Source: Chryseobacterium sp. JAH (lineage in GTDB: Bacteria > Bacteroidota > Bacteroidia > Flavobacteriales > Weeksellaceae). From it: DNA of 64,000 nt. The position numbers were made by a program, and so were the translations under genes. Each line of letters opens with the position of its first letter. Positions within the stretch are counted from its first letter, which is position 1. The stretch lies in assembly GCF_001507335.1 (NCBI RefSeq), contig NZ_LMAH01000003.1, positions 496,001-560,000 on the forward strand, written 5' to 3'. Below, piece by piece: positions 1 through 8,541 of the stretch. Below the pieces are notes generated by a model. That model did not search any database and was not told the DNA's origin. It was given only the letters and a program-made list of their open reading frames with translations.

Positions 1-337
1 TGGCGACAGAGATCATTCCAAGAGACCTGAAATGGGAAATATTGCCTCAAAGAAATCGACTTTGGCAATTATCACTTCAGACAATCCGAGAACAGAAGAC
101 CCGAATCAGATTATAAAAGAAATTGAAGCAGGCGTTGAACCTCAAAACTTCAGCAAATACACTTCAATTCCAGACCGAAGAGAAGCAATCAAAATGGCGA
201 TAAAGTTTGCCGAACCAAAAGATATTATTCTCGTAGCCGGAAAGGGGCACGAAAATTATCAGGAAATCAATGGTGTGAAACATCATTTTGATGATAAAGA
301 GGTGATTGATGAGCTTTGGAAATTGATGTCGAAGTAA
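1..337 (+). CDS. murE: MurE, UDP-MurNAc-tripeptide ligase (3' end only)
   Basis: Only the last 111 or so residues are in the window; the reading frame is open to the left edge (first full codon at base 2). MurE adds the third amino acid, usually meso-diaminopimelate in this group, to UDP-MurNAc-L-Ala-D-Glu in the cytoplasm. The fragment starts with GDRDHSKRPEMG, the conserved C-domain stretch of MurE, followed by SDNPRTEDP, which matches the DNPR motif that binds diaminopimelate in the family. It is followed after 16 bases by a small unknown gene and then mraY, so it belongs to the dcw cluster. The methionine at base 32 lies inside the domain and is not a start. Confidence 0.95.
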   Translation, partial: GDRDHSKRPEMGNIASKKSTLAIITSDNPRTEDPNQIIKEIEAGVEPQNFSKYTSIPDRREAIKMAIKFAEPKDIILVAGKGHENYQEINGVKHHFDDKEVIDELWKLMSK

Positions 338-353
338 TTAAAAGACTTAAATT

Positions 354-713
354 ATGAGAACATCTAAAATGGTATTAATAATCTCACTAATTTTTGGTTT
401 AGGAATATTGATAGTTTTTCTTTTAAAAGATAATTCAAAAAAGGAAATTAAGATTTTAGATTGTAAAGTATCTTACACAGTAGAAGAATTACAGCCTGGG
501 TTTATAGATTTTGCGGAGTCAAATGCTAAAAAGGAAGTAGGTATCTGTTTGTGTGAAAAATATTTAAGTAATAGAGAGCAAAAATATAAAGTAGAGATTT
601 TAAAGCTATATAATAACGTTGGAATTATATATCCAAGTTTTGAAAAAGGAAACAAAATAGATTCAGTTTGCAATAATAGAACATATGTCTTTTTCAAACA
701 GTTTAATCTTTAA
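354..713 (+). CDS. small single-pass membrane protein of unknown function
   Basis: A 119-residue protein that I do not recognise. It begins MRTSKMVLIISLIFGLGILIVF, a short basic stretch and a hydrophobic helix at about residues 6-24, so it is probably an N-terminally anchored protein facing the periplasm. The rest is polar, with five cysteines (DCKVS, GICLCEK, SVCNN) that could form disulfides. It sits between murE and mraY with gaps of 16 and 18 bases, so it is co-transcribed with the cell-wall genes, but this slot is normally empty in dcw clusters. Its DNA looks more AT-rich than its neighbours, which fits a late insertion. A link to peptidoglycan synthesis is only suggested by position. 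Confidence 0.7.
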   Translation: MRTSKMVLIISLIFGLGILIVFLLKDNSKKEIKILDCKVSYTVEELQPGFIDFAESNAKKEVGICLCEKYLSNREQKYKVEILKLYNNVGIIYPSFEKGNKIDSVCNNRTYVFFKQFNL

Positions 714-731
714 AACTAAAATTAATAAAAA

Positions 732-1973
732 ATGTTATACTATTTATACGAATATTTAACGAGCCAAGGCATTCACATTCCGGGAATGGGAATGATGAGA
801 TACATCTCTTTCCGTGCGGGGATGGCGGTTTTGTTGTCGTTGACAATAGCGCTTATCTACGGAAAAAGTATCATCAATTACCTTCGTGGAAAACAGATGG
901 GTGAACTGGTTCGTGATCTTGGATTAGACGGACAAAAACAAAAAGAAGGCACGCCTACAATGGGAGGTTTCATCATCATCATTGCGACGTTAATTCCTGT
1001 CTTGCTGTTTACGAGAATTACCAATGTCTATATCGTTCTTTTGATTGTGACTGTCGTTTGGATGGGAGCGATTGGTTTTATAGATGATTATTTAAAGAAA
1101 ATCAAAAAAAATAAAGACGGATTAAGCGGGAAATTTAAAATTGTAGGGCAGGTCGGATTAGGGCTAATTATCGGAGTTACAATGTATTTCCATCCTGATA
1201 TTACGGTTAAAAGGAAATATGCAGATACGAAAGTGGTCAACAGAAACAATGTAGAGCAAAACTTTATGCCTGCTGAGAAAATCACTGTTTCTACGGTTCC
1301 ATTTGCTAAAAATAATGAGTTTGATTACAGCGGAGTTTTATTTTGGATGAGTGATGAAGATGCTCACGAATGGGCATGGATTGTTTTTATCCCAATTGTC
1401 ATTTTCATCGTAACTGCAGTTTCAAACGGAGCCAATATAACCGACGGAATTGATGGTCTTGCTGCTGGAACAAGTACGGTAATTTTATTGACGCTGGCGT
1501 TTTTTACCTATGTATCCGGGAATATCATTTTTGCAGATTATCTTAACATTATGTTCCTACCGAATATGGGTGAAACAACAATTTTTGTCGTTGCCATGGT
1601 TGGAGCCGTCATCGGATTCTTTTGGTACAATACTTATCCTGCTCAGGTTTTCATGGGAGATACCGGAAGTTTGATGTTGGGGGGTGTGATTGCTGTTTTG
1701 GCGGTTATTTTAAGAAAAGAATTAATGATTCCTGTACTTTGCGGAATTTTCTTGATAGAAAATGTTTCAGTGATGCTGCAGGTAGTTGTTTTTAAGTACA
1801 GAAAAAGAAAATTTGGGTTAGAATATGCCCAAAATAATAGATTGTTTAAAATGTCCCCATTACATCATCATTACCAAAAAGATGGCTTTCACGAAAGTAA
1901 GATCGTCAACAGAATGATTATTATTGGAGTTATGTTAGCAATTGTATGTCTTATTACATTGAAAATGAGATAA
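732..1973 (+). CDS. mraY: MraY, phospho-N-acetylmuramoyl-pentapeptide transferase
   Basis: Integral membrane enzyme that transfers phospho-MurNAc-pentapeptide from UDP to undecaprenyl phosphate, giving lipid I. The aspartate pair sits in [11 protein letters not shown] (D118, D119), the signature [16 protein letters not shown] at about residues 231-246, and the histidine motif [11 protein letters not shown] near the C-terminus. At 413 residues it is about 50 longer than the E. coli enzyme; the extra length is a polar segment at about residues 155-212 between membrane helices, a feature I know from Bacteroidota MraY proteins. It lies between the unknown gene at 354 and murD, in the usual dcw order. 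Confidence 0.97.
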   Translation: MLYYLYEYLTSQGIHIPGMGMMRYISFRAGMAVLLSLTIALIYGKSIINYLRGKQMGELVRDLGLDGQKQKEGTPTMGGFIIIIATLIPVLLFTRITNVYIVLLIVTVVWMGAIGFIDDYLKKIKKNKDGLSGKFKIVGQVGLGLIIGVTMYFHPDITVKRKYADTKVVNRNNVEQNFMPAEKITVSTVPFAKNNEFDYSGVLFWMSDEDAHEWAWIVFIPIVIFIVTAVSNGANITDGIDGLAAGTSTVILLTLAFFTYVSGNIIFADYLNIMFLPNMGETTIFVVAMVGAVIGFFWYNTYPAQVFMGDTGSLMLGGVIAVLAVILRKELMIPVLCGIFLIENVSVMLQVVVFKYRKRKFGLEYAQNNRLFKMSPLHHHYQKDGFHESKIVNRMIIIGVMLAIVCLITLKMR

Positions 1974-2045
1974 GATTAATTTAAAAATTGAAAGATTCAA
2001 ATCATTTAGTTATTAAATTTTTCAATCATTAAATCAAGCAAGATT

Positions 2046-3392
2046 ATGAAAATAGTTGTTTTAGGAGGTGGAGAAAGCGGTTGTGGTGCTGCTTATTTGG
2101 CTAAAAAGAAAGGTTTGGAAGTGTTTCTTTCAGATAAAGGAGCCATTAAGGATAACTACAAACAGTTTCTGGCAGAAAATGAAATTGAATTTGAGGAAGG
2201 AAACCACGACGAAGAAAGAATCTTAAGCGCAGAATGGATCGTAAAAAGCCCGGGAATCCCGAAAAAGGCAGAAATGATTCAGAAAATTCATGAGAAGGGA
2301 ATCAGAATTTCTTCGGAAATAGAATTCGCTTCAGAGTTTACCAATGCCAAGATTATCGCAATCACAGGAAGCAACGGAAAAACAACGACAACCTCATTAA
2401 TCTATTACATTCTAAAAAGTGACGGAATGAATGTAGGTTTAGGCGGAAACATCGGATACAGCTTTGCCAAACAGGTTGCCGATGAAAATCATGAATATTA
2501 TGTTTTGGAGGTAAGCTCTTTCCAGTTGGATGATATTCAGAATTTCAGACCTTATATTTCGCTGTTGTTGAATCTGTCTAAAGACCATTTGGATCAGTAC
2601 AATTACAACTACGAAGAATATGCCTTGGCAAAATTCAGAATTGCTGAAAATCAGGAGAATGATAATTTTTTCATCTACAATAAAGATGACGAAATGAGTA
2701 AAAATATTCTTGAAAAGTTTGAAATAAAAGCGAAAATGATTCCTTTCTCAACCAAAGAGAAACTGAATGAGGGAGGTTTTATTGATGATGAGGAATTGAT
2801 TGTTAAATTAAAAGATAAGTTCTCGATGAAAATTGAAGAACTGTCTTTAATGGGAAATCATAATGTAGCCAACAGTTTAGCTGCTTCTATTGCGGGTAAA
2901 ATATTGGAAATCAATAATGAAAGTATCAGGAATTCACTAATGACGTTTCAGGCAGTTGAGCACAGACTTGAGTTAGTAACTGAAATTGATGGTGTAAAAT
3001 TTATCAACGACAGTAAGGCTACCAACGTCAACGCAACTTATTACGCTTTAGAAAGTATGAAAACACCAACGGTTTGGATCGTTGGCGGACAGGATAAAGG
3101 AAATGATTACTCAGAAATTGAGAATTTAGTCAAAAGAAAAGTTAAAGCAATTGTTTGCTTAGGGATTGATAATCAAAAAATTATAAACTACTTTAAAGAT
3201 AAAAAAGAGTTTATTTACGATACTTCCAGCATGGAGGAAGCGGTGAAAATCTCAAGCTCATTGGCCAAAAGCGGCGATACAGTTTTATTGTCACCATGTT
3301 GCGCAAGCTTCGATTTATTTAAGAATTATGAAGACCGTGGCAATCAGTTTAAAGAACAGGTTTTAAAAGCAACAGCTAATAGCAACAGCTAA
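2046..3392 (+). CDS. murD: MurD, UDP-MurNAc-L-alanine--D-glutamate ligase
   Basis: Cytoplasmic ATP-dependent ligase that adds D-glutamate to UDP-MurNAc-L-Ala. The 448-residue protein has the N-terminal Rossmann start KIVVLGGGESG, the ATP-binding loop GSNGKTTT at residues 108-115, and the C-domain stretch KFINDSKATNVNATYYAL typical of MurD, followed by IVGGQDKGNDY. The last residues (ATANSNS) and the stop codon are made by two copies of the 11-mer AGCAACAGCTA, a simple repeat that seems to have extended the C-terminus. ftsW follows 11 bases later, so translation is probably coupled. Confidence 0.97.
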   Translation: MKIVVLGGGESGCGAAYLAKKKGLEVFLSDKGAIKDNYKQFLAENEIEFEEGNHDEERILSAEWIVKSPGIPKKAEMIQKIHEKGIRISSEIEFASEFTNAKIIAITGSNGKTTTTSLIYYILKSDGMNVGLGGNIGYSFAKQVADENHEYYVLEVSSFQLDDIQNFRPYISLLLNLSKDHLDQYNYNYEEYALAKFRIAENQENDNFFIYNKDDEMSKNILEKFEIKAKMIPFSTKEKLNEGGFIDDEELIVKLKDKFSMKIEELSLMGNHNVANSLAASIAGKILEINNESIRNSLMTFQAVEHRLELVTEIDGVKFINDSKATNVNATYYALESMKTPTVWIVGGQDKGNDYSEIENLVKRKVKAIVCLGIDNQKIINYFKDKKEFIYDTSSMEEAVKISSSLAKSGDTVLLSPCCASFDLFKNYEDRGNQFKEQVLKATANSNS

Positions 3393-3403
3393 AAGCAAAG
3401 AAT

Positions 3404-4642
3404 ATGAACGATCAGTACACAGAAAACAAATTTGAATATCTAAAGGGCGATAAAGTACTTTGGATGGTCATTATTGTGATCTCCATTTTCTCCATTTTCC
3501 CGGTGTATTCTGCAAGTTCGAATTTGGAATACATTGTCAACAACGGAACCACAACAGGTCACGTTATGAAGCATATGTTTTTTGTGGTTTTGGGATTGGT
3601 TATCATGAGATTCGTTGGTGTAGTTAAATACGAGTACATCGGTAAGCTCAGTAGTATTTTGTTGGGTTTAATGATTCTCTTATTAGTAGTAACGATGTTT
3701 ACCGGGCAAACAATCGATGGGGCAAGTGCCTCTAGATGGTTGAAAATTCCGGGAACACCTATTTCATTTCAGCCATCTTCATTTGCTTTCCTAATGCTGA
3801 TTATCTATCTCTGCAGATATTTAACCAAGAAAATAACAAGGGAGAGAACGGTTTGGGAAAACATTGGCTTTATTTTCGGACCGATTTTATTGGTTTTTGT
3901 TCTTGTGGCAAAAGATAACGGTTCTACGGCATTAATGATTTTAATGGTTTCGGTTATCGTATTGGTTATCGGACAGTTACATTGGAAGTATATCGCAGGA
4001 TTTATTTCGTCGGCATTTATAGCAATTGTTCTGTTTCTATTGATTGCCTTAAATACGAATATGATTGGTGGAAACCGTGTGCATACGTGGATGAGCCGTA
4101 TTGAAACATTTACTTCAAGCAAAGCCAAAACAGCTGATGTAGATGATGAGAGCGTAAAGGCAAAGAACTATCAGGTCATGCAGGCAAAAGCGGCCATCGT
4201 TCATGGTGGAATTACAGGAATGGGACCAGGGAAAAGTGCATTAAAACAAATGCTTCCACAGTCTGCATCCGATTTTATTTTCGCAGTAATTGTTGAGGAA
4301 TACGGTGCGATAGGAGCAGCTTTCCTGATCAGTATGTATCTTATTATGATTATCAGAATTGTGATGATAGCGAGTAAGATGCCAGCGTTTTTCGGTTCGT
4401 TGCTCGTCCTCAGTTTAGGGGTGATGATTTTTATACAGTTAGCGGTAAATATTGCCGTTGCCGTGAATCTGATTCCTGTGACAGGACAGCCATTGCCGTT
4501 AATCAGTTACGGAGGAACATCCATGTTGGTGACCTACATGCAGTTAGGAATTATATTAAATGTAAGCTCAAGAATCCAGATATATGATGAAGAGGGAATG
4601 GGCAAAAAACAAAGCATCGTCGAAATCAACGATATTGCTTAA
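3404..4642 (+). CDS. ftsW: FtsW/RodA/SpoVE-family septal peptidoglycan glycosyltransferase
   Basis: Polytopic membrane protein of 412 residues with about ten hydrophobic helices. SEDS proteins polymerise lipid II at the septum together with a class B penicillin-binding protein. Family marks are visible: the arginine after a short loop in GASASRWLKIPG (near residue 110), AKDNGSTALMIL, and the C-terminal signature LPLISYGGTSMLVTY. Position between murD and murG identifies it as FtsW rather than RodA. It is followed by a short palindrome of the GTCCC type and then murG. Confidence 0.94.
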   Translation: MNDQYTENKFEYLKGDKVLWMVIIVISIFSIFPVYSASSNLEYIVNNGTTTGHVMKHMFFVVLGLVIMRFVGVVKYEYIGKLSSILLGLMILLLVVTMFTGQTIDGASASRWLKIPGTPISFQPSSFAFLMLIIYLCRYLTKKITRERTVWENIGFIFGPILLVFVLVAKDNGSTALMILMVSVIVLVIGQLHWKYIAGFISSAFIAIVLFLLIALNTNMIGGNRVHTWMSRIETFTSSKAKTADVDDESVKAKNYQVMQAKAAIVHGGITGMGPGKSALKQMLPQSASDFIFAVIVEEYGAIGAAFLISMYLIMIIRIVMIASKMPAFFGSLLVLSLGVMIFIQLAVNIAVAVNLIPVTGQPLPLISYGGTSMLVTYMQLGIILNVSSRIQIYDEEGMGKKQSIVEINDIA

Positions 4643-4644
4643 AC

Positions 4645-4659
4645 AGTCCCGAAAGGGAT
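4645..4659 (+). repeat. short GTCCC palindrome between ftsW and murG
   Basis: AGTCCCGAAAGGGAT: a five-base stem (GTCCC/GGGAT with one wobble) around a GAAA loop, just after the ftsW stop codon. A related palindrome, GTCCCTAAGGGAC, follows ftsQ at 8435. There is no T-run behind it, so it is not a good terminator. It looks like a short member of a dispersed palindromic repeat family. Confidence 0.5.
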
Positions 4660-4721
4660 GAATAAGTAAGATGGTAAGTTTAATACTATCAAAAGAAAAG
4701 AATCAATTAATTGATAATAAA

Positions 4722-5852
4722 ATGAACAATCAATCAGCAATCAGCAATCAGCCAAAAGCCATTCGTGTACTATTATCCGGTGGTGGAACAGGAGGACATA
4801 TCTTCCCGGCAATTGCAATTGCAGACGAAATCAAAAAAAGATTTCCTGATGCAGAATTTTTGTTCATTGGTGCCAACGGAAAAATGGAAATGGAAAAAGT
4901 TCCGCAGGCAGGTTACAAAATCGAAGGAATTGACATTGCCGGAATTGATAGAGGAAACATATTATCCAATTTAGGTTTGCCTTGCAAAATATTGAAAAGT
5001 TTATCTAAATCTAAAAGAATAATTAGAAGTTTCGCTCCTGATTTTGCAGTAGGAACAGGCGGTTTCGCAAGTGGTCCGGCTTTGTATGAGGCGAGCAAAA
5101 TTGGAATTCCGATTTTTATTCAGGAACAGAACGCACATGCAGGAGTGACGAATAAAATTTTAAGTAAAAAAGCAAAAGCCGTTTTTACAGCTTATCCAAA
5201 AGTGGAAGGTTTTCCGGTTGAAAAAATAAAGTTCTTGGGAAATCCGATTCGTGAAAATATTGTTTCAGGAATGCAGGAAACTTCTCAGGCAAAAGAAAAG
5301 ATGGGTTTAGATAAAAATAAACTCACGATTCTGTCGGTTGGTGGTTCTTTAGGTTCGAGAACATTAAATAACGGATGGAAAGACCATTTAGATCAATTAA
5401 AAGAAAAAGGGTATCAGTTAATCTGGCAAACAGGAAAATTGGATTACAGTGAATTGAGTAATGATTCTCAAATCTCAAATCTCGAATCTCAAATCCAATT
5501 GAAGGAATTCATCAAAGATATGGAAACTGCGTATTCAGCAGCCGATGTCATTGTTTCAAGAGCGGGTGCAATTGCCATTTCAGAGTTGGCAGTAGCACAG
5601 AAACCGGTTTTATTGGTTCCGTTTCCATTTGCTGCGGAGGATCATCAAACCAAAAATGCAATGAATCTGGTTGAAAAAAACGCTGCTAAAATGGTAAAAG
5701 ACTCTGAAATGCAGGAAAAGTTTTGGAGCACATTATCAGAAATCTGCGAAAACGAAAATGTAAGAAAAGAAATGTCAGACAATTTGAAATATTTTGCTAA
5801 ACCCAATGCGGCGAAAGAGATTGTGGATGAGATATTTAAGATAATAGGTTAA
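4722..5852 (+). CDS. murG: MurG, lipid II synthase (GlcNAc transferase)
   Basis: Peripheral membrane GT28 enzyme that moves GlcNAc from UDP-GlcNAc onto lipid I. The N-domain loop VLLSGGGTGGHIFPAIAIA follows the start closely, and the C-domain has SVGGSLGSRTLN and the donor-binding region SRAGAIAISELA with PFPFAAEDHQTKNA. I choose ATG 4722 (376 residues) because the frame upstream to 4671 encodes 17 unconserved residues. Two simple repeats lie inside the gene: three ATCAGCA units right behind the start (4727-4752), and four 7-mers of the TCTCAAA type at 5466-5493 coding a polar loop. murC follows after a gap that holds a REP-like element. Confidence 0.95.
   Translation: MNNQSAISNQPKAIRVLLSGGGTGGHIFPAIAIADEIKKRFPDAEFLFIGANGKMEMEKVPQAGYKIEGIDIAGIDRGNILSNLGLPCKILKSLSKSKRIIRSFAPDFAVGTGGFASGPALYEASKIGIPIFIQEQNAHAGVTNKILSKKAKAVFTAYPKVEGFPVEKIKFLGNPIRENIVSGMQETSQAKEKMGLDKNKLTILSVGGSLGSRTLNNGWKDHLDQLKEKGYQLIWQTGKLDYSELSNDSQISNLESQIQLKEFIKDMETAYSAADVIVSRAGAIAISELAVAQKPVLLVPFPFAAEDHQTKNAMNLVEKNAAKMVKDSEMQEKFWSTLSEICENENVRKEMSDNLKYFAKPNAAKEIVDEIFKIIG
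4727..4752 (+). repeat. ATCAGCA tandem repeat inside the murG 5' end
   Basis: CAATCAATCAGCAATCAGCA and onward: a 7-base unit ATCAGCA repeated about three times. It codes part of the unconserved N-terminal tail of MurG (NQSAISNQ), directly before the GGGTGG core. Polar, low-complexity, and probably tolerated because it lies outside the fold. Confidence 0.7.
5466..5493 (+). repeat. four-copy 7-mer TCTCAAA repeat inside murG
   Basis: Four back-to-back copies of TCTCAAA, the third reading TCTCGAA. It codes the loop SQISNLESQ in the C-domain of MurG between the GGSLGS region and the donor-binding motif. A related unit (GTCTGAAATCTG) is found in the intergenic DNA at 7419, so a repeat that is normally intergenic appears to have become part of the protein. 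Confidence 0.75.
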
Positions 5853-5857
5853 GAAAA

Positions 5858-5934
5858 GGCTTCGACAGGCTCAGCCTGACAGAAAAAATAAAAGCAGTCA
5901 GTATTAGAGATGTCACCCTGAGCTTGTCGAAGGG
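5858..5934. repeat. REP-like inverted repeat between murG and murC
   Basis: CTTCGACAGGCTCAGCCTGA at 5860 faces its near-perfect reverse complement at 5911-5932 (TGTCACCCTGAGCTTGTCGA and onward), with about 30 bases between them. The arm matches the GACAGGCTCAG...CTGAGCCTGTC palindromic family that I know from many Bacteroidota genomes. It may stabilise or partly end the mRNA between murG and murC, or be a transposase-mobilised REP element; the sequence alone cannot say which. Confidence 0.85.
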
Positions 5935-6028
5935 TTATTGAAACAAAAACGATTGTATGTAATGATACTCAAATAGTGTTTTACATAATATTAATAAGAT
6001 TGTTTTAGAAGAAAATAGGATAATTAAA

Positions 6029-7387
6029 ATGAACAATTTAGAAACATATCAAAATTTTTACTTCGTCGGAATCGGAGGTATCGGGATGAGTGCTTTGGCG
6101 CGTTATTTCCATGCTTCGGGCAAGAAAGTTTTGGGCTACGATAAAACCAATACCAAATTGACGACAGCTTTGATAAGCGAGGGAATTGATATTGTTTTTG
6201 AAGATGTGATTGGTGATAAAATCACATCACTTCAGAAAGAAAATACATTGGTTATCTATACTCCAGCAATTAAAAAGTTGGGGATTTTAGATTATTTTAA
6301 TGAAAATAGCTTTGAAGTTTTAAAACGCGCAAAAGTTTTAGGTTTAATTACCGAAAGTACAGATTGTATCGCAGTTGCAGGAACTCATGGAAAAACTACT
6401 ACGTCTACTTTAGTTTCACATCTGTGTAAGGAAGCAGATTTGCCTTTCTCATGTTTCTTAGGTGGGATTTCTGAGAATTTTAAATCGAACTTCCTGTTCA
6501 ACGGAACAGAATTTTCTGTGGTAGAGGCTGATGAATACGACAGAAGTTTCCTAAACCTTTCTCCAAACTGGGCCGTGATTACTTCGACAGATGCGGATCA
6601 TTTGGATATTTATGGCGATAAAAATACGATTGAAGAAGGTTTCAGACAGTTTGCAGCTTTAGTTCCTGAAGATCAACAGCTTTTTGTAAGAAAAGGAATT
6701 GAAATCGGAAGAGCGCATAAAACCTACGCAGTGAATGAAGTTGCAGATTATTATTCAGATAATCTTCGCATGGATTATGATAAAATCTACTTCGATTTTC
6801 ATACTCCGACCGAAACGGTTAAAGATTTTGTCTGGGATATTCCTGGAATTCACAATGTAGAAAATGCGACGGTTGCGTTGGCAATTTTAAGCAATCTTGG
6901 AGTTGATTTTGAAACGTTGAAAAAAGCCATTGCCAATTTTAAAGGCATTAAAAGAAGATATACAAAACATATTTATCCAAGCGGTAAAATTTATATTGAC
7001 GACTACGCGCACCATCCGACGGAGATCAATGCAGTCGTAGGTTCAATCAAAACTTTTTATCCTGATAAAAAGTTATTGGTGGTTTTCCAGCCGCATTTAT
7101 TCAGCAGAACAAGAGATTTTGTTGATGGATTTGCTGAAAGTCTAAGCAATTCTGAAGAGTTGATTTTGCTTGATATTTATCCTGCAAGAGAACTTCAGGA
7201 AAATTTTGAAGGTATCTCTTCAGATTGGTTGCTGGAAAAAGTGACTTTAGATAAAAAAGAAATTTCGAGTTTGTCTGAAGCTTTTGATAAAATTAAAGAG
7301 AAAGAATTCGACATTTTGCTAACGGTCGGTGCAGGAAATATTGATACACTGTACGACTCGATTTGTGAGTGGTTAGGAAACAATTAA
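6029..7387 (+). CDS. murC: MurC, UDP-N-acetylmuramate--L-alanine ligase
   Basis: First of the ATP-dependent Mur ligases; adds L-alanine to UDP-MurNAc in the cytoplasm. The 452-residue protein has the Rossmann start FVGIGGIGMSALA (UDP binding), the ATP loop AGTHGKTTTSTLV near residue 120, the EADEYDRSFL stretch that binds metal and substrate, and the C-domain DDYAHHPTEI. Gene order (murG, murC, ftsQ) is the usual one, with no ddl between murC and ftsQ. The gap before it is 176 bases and holds the REP-like repeat at 5858. Confidence 0.97.
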   Translation: MNNLETYQNFYFVGIGGIGMSALARYFHASGKKVLGYDKTNTKLTTALISEGIDIVFEDVIGDKITSLQKENTLVIYTPAIKKLGILDYFNENSFEVLKRAKVLGLITESTDCIAVAGTHGKTTTSTLVSHLCKEADLPFSCFLGGISENFKSNFLFNGTEFSVVEADEYDRSFLNLSPNWAVITSTDADHLDIYGDKNTIEEGFRQFAALVPEDQQLFVRKGIEIGRAHKTYAVNEVADYYSDNLRMDYDKIYFDFHTPTETVKDFVWDIPGIHNVENATVALAILSNLGVDFETLKKAIANFKGIKRRYTKHIYPSGKIYIDDYAHHPTEINAVVGSIKTFYPDKKLLVVFQPHLFSRTRDFVDGFAESLSNSEELILLDIYPARELQENFEGISSDWLLEKVTLDKKEISSLSEAFDKIKEKEFDILLTVGAGNIDTLYDSICEWLGNN

Positions 7388-7418
7388 AAATAAATAAAAT
7401 TTTAAAACAATTTTAAAT

Positions 7419-7444
7419 GTCTGAAATCTGACGTCTAAAATCTG
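7419..7444 (+). repeat. 12-mer direct repeat before ftsQ
   Basis: GTCTGAAATCTG and GTCTAAAATCTG, two 12-mers differing at one base with a period of 14. It fills most of the gap between murC and ftsQ and resembles the TCTCAAA repeat inside murG. No promoter box is visible in it. Confidence 0.6.
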
Positions 7445-7457
7445 TCACCTTAAAACA

Positions 7458-8429
7458 ATGAAAAACAAATACAGAATTTTAAAAATTGCCATCACAGTGA
7501 TCATTCTTGGTTTCCTGCTGAGTTTCTCTTTGAAGAAATTCAGTGGTCAGAAGATTACAGATGAGAAAATTTCTGTAAAAATGAATGAGAAAACACCGGT
7601 TTATTTTATTGATGAAAAAGATATCAAGCAAATCGTCATCAAAGAAAACCCGTCAGGGAAAGTGGGAGATTTGAATATTCCGGAATTAGAGAAGAAAATC
7701 AATGCACTTCCTGCCGTAGACAGCGCCAATGTGTATTTAAATTTAAATGGAAAGCTAAACTTAGACATTAAACAGAGAGTTCCGGTTTTCAGATTAAATT
7801 ATAGTGGAAAAGACTTCTATGTAGACGAAAAAGGAACGGAATTTCCTATTTCAAAAACCTATTCTCATCCTTGTATGTTGGTAACAGGCGATGTGAAGAA
7901 AGATGAATATTCAAAACTGGCTGAACTGGTTGATAAAATTGATAAAGATGATTTCAGTAAAAAATATTTCATCGGAATTTCAAAATATAAAGACAGCTAC
8001 AATCTTCTTACAAGCGAAGGAAATTATAAGGTTGAGATTGGCGATTTAGATAATATTGAATTAAAAGTAAAGGGTTTTAAAACGTTTGTTGAGAAATATC
8101 TTGTTTTTCAGGATCCGCAAAAGTACAGCATGGTTTCTGTGAAATATCAGAATCAAATTGTTACGACATTGAATCCTTATTTTAAAGAAAACGACAGTAT
8201 TCTGGAAGCAGGACATAAAGATCTGGCTAAAACACCGGTTGCTACGGCAGCAGTAATAAAGTCTGCAGTTAATATTAAACCTACAGTGAAAAAGGCGAGG
8301 GCAACACCATTAAAACCTAAGTTGAATTCAAAGCCAAAGGCAGTTGTGAAACCGATAGAGAAGAAAAAAGCGCCAGAAAAGAAACCGGTCACAAAACCAA
8401 AGACCAAAGCAAAAGTCAGAATAGAATAA
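7458..8429 (+). CDS. ftsQ: FtsQ/DivIB-like cell division protein
   Basis: Single-pass membrane protein of 323 residues that, in the family, links FtsB/FtsL and the septal synthase in the periplasm. A short basic start is followed by a membrane helix at about residues 8-27 (IAITVIILGFLLSFSL). A POTRA-like region follows (ISVKMNEKTPVYFIDEKDIKQIV) and then the FtsQ stretch with SANVYLNLNGKLNLDIKQR and YVDEKGTEFPIS. The last 50 or so residues are a lysine- and proline-rich tail (KPKLNSKPKAVVKPIEKKK) not found in proteobacterial FtsQ. Sequence similarity is weak in this family, but position before ftsA supports the call. Confidence 0.88.
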   Translation: MKNKYRILKIAITVIILGFLLSFSLKKFSGQKITDEKISVKMNEKTPVYFIDEKDIKQIVIKENPSGKVGDLNIPELEKKINALPAVDSANVYLNLNGKLNLDIKQRVPVFRLNYSGKDFYVDEKGTEFPISKTYSHPCMLVTGDVKKDEYSKLAELVDKIDKDDFSKKYFIGISKYKDSYNLLTSEGNYKVEIGDLDNIELKVKGFKTFVEKYLVFQDPQKYSMVSVKYQNQIVTTLNPYFKENDSILEAGHKDLAKTPVATAAVIKSAVNIKPTVKKARATPLKPKLNSKPKAVVKPIEKKKAPEKKPVTKPKTKAKVRIE

Positions 8430-8434
8430 GCAAA

Positions 8435-8500
8435 GTCCCTAAGGGACACTTAATAAAAGATAGGATAAAATCCTGCCAGATCAAAAAAATGGGCTTGCCT
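8435..8500. repeat. GTCCCTAAGGGAC palindromic repeat between ftsQ and ftsA
   Basis: A perfect 13-base palindrome (GTCCCT-A-AGGGAC) at 8435-8447 is followed by ATAGGATAAAATCCTGCC, a second small hairpin. This layout resembles a dispersed Bacteroidota intergenic repeat that starts GTCCC-x-GGGAC. A shorter relative lies at 4645. No T-run follows, so read-through to ftsA is expected. Confidence 0.6.
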
Positions 8501-8541
8501 ATTAAATTAAATAAGTAATTAAATCAAATCGATATAAAACA

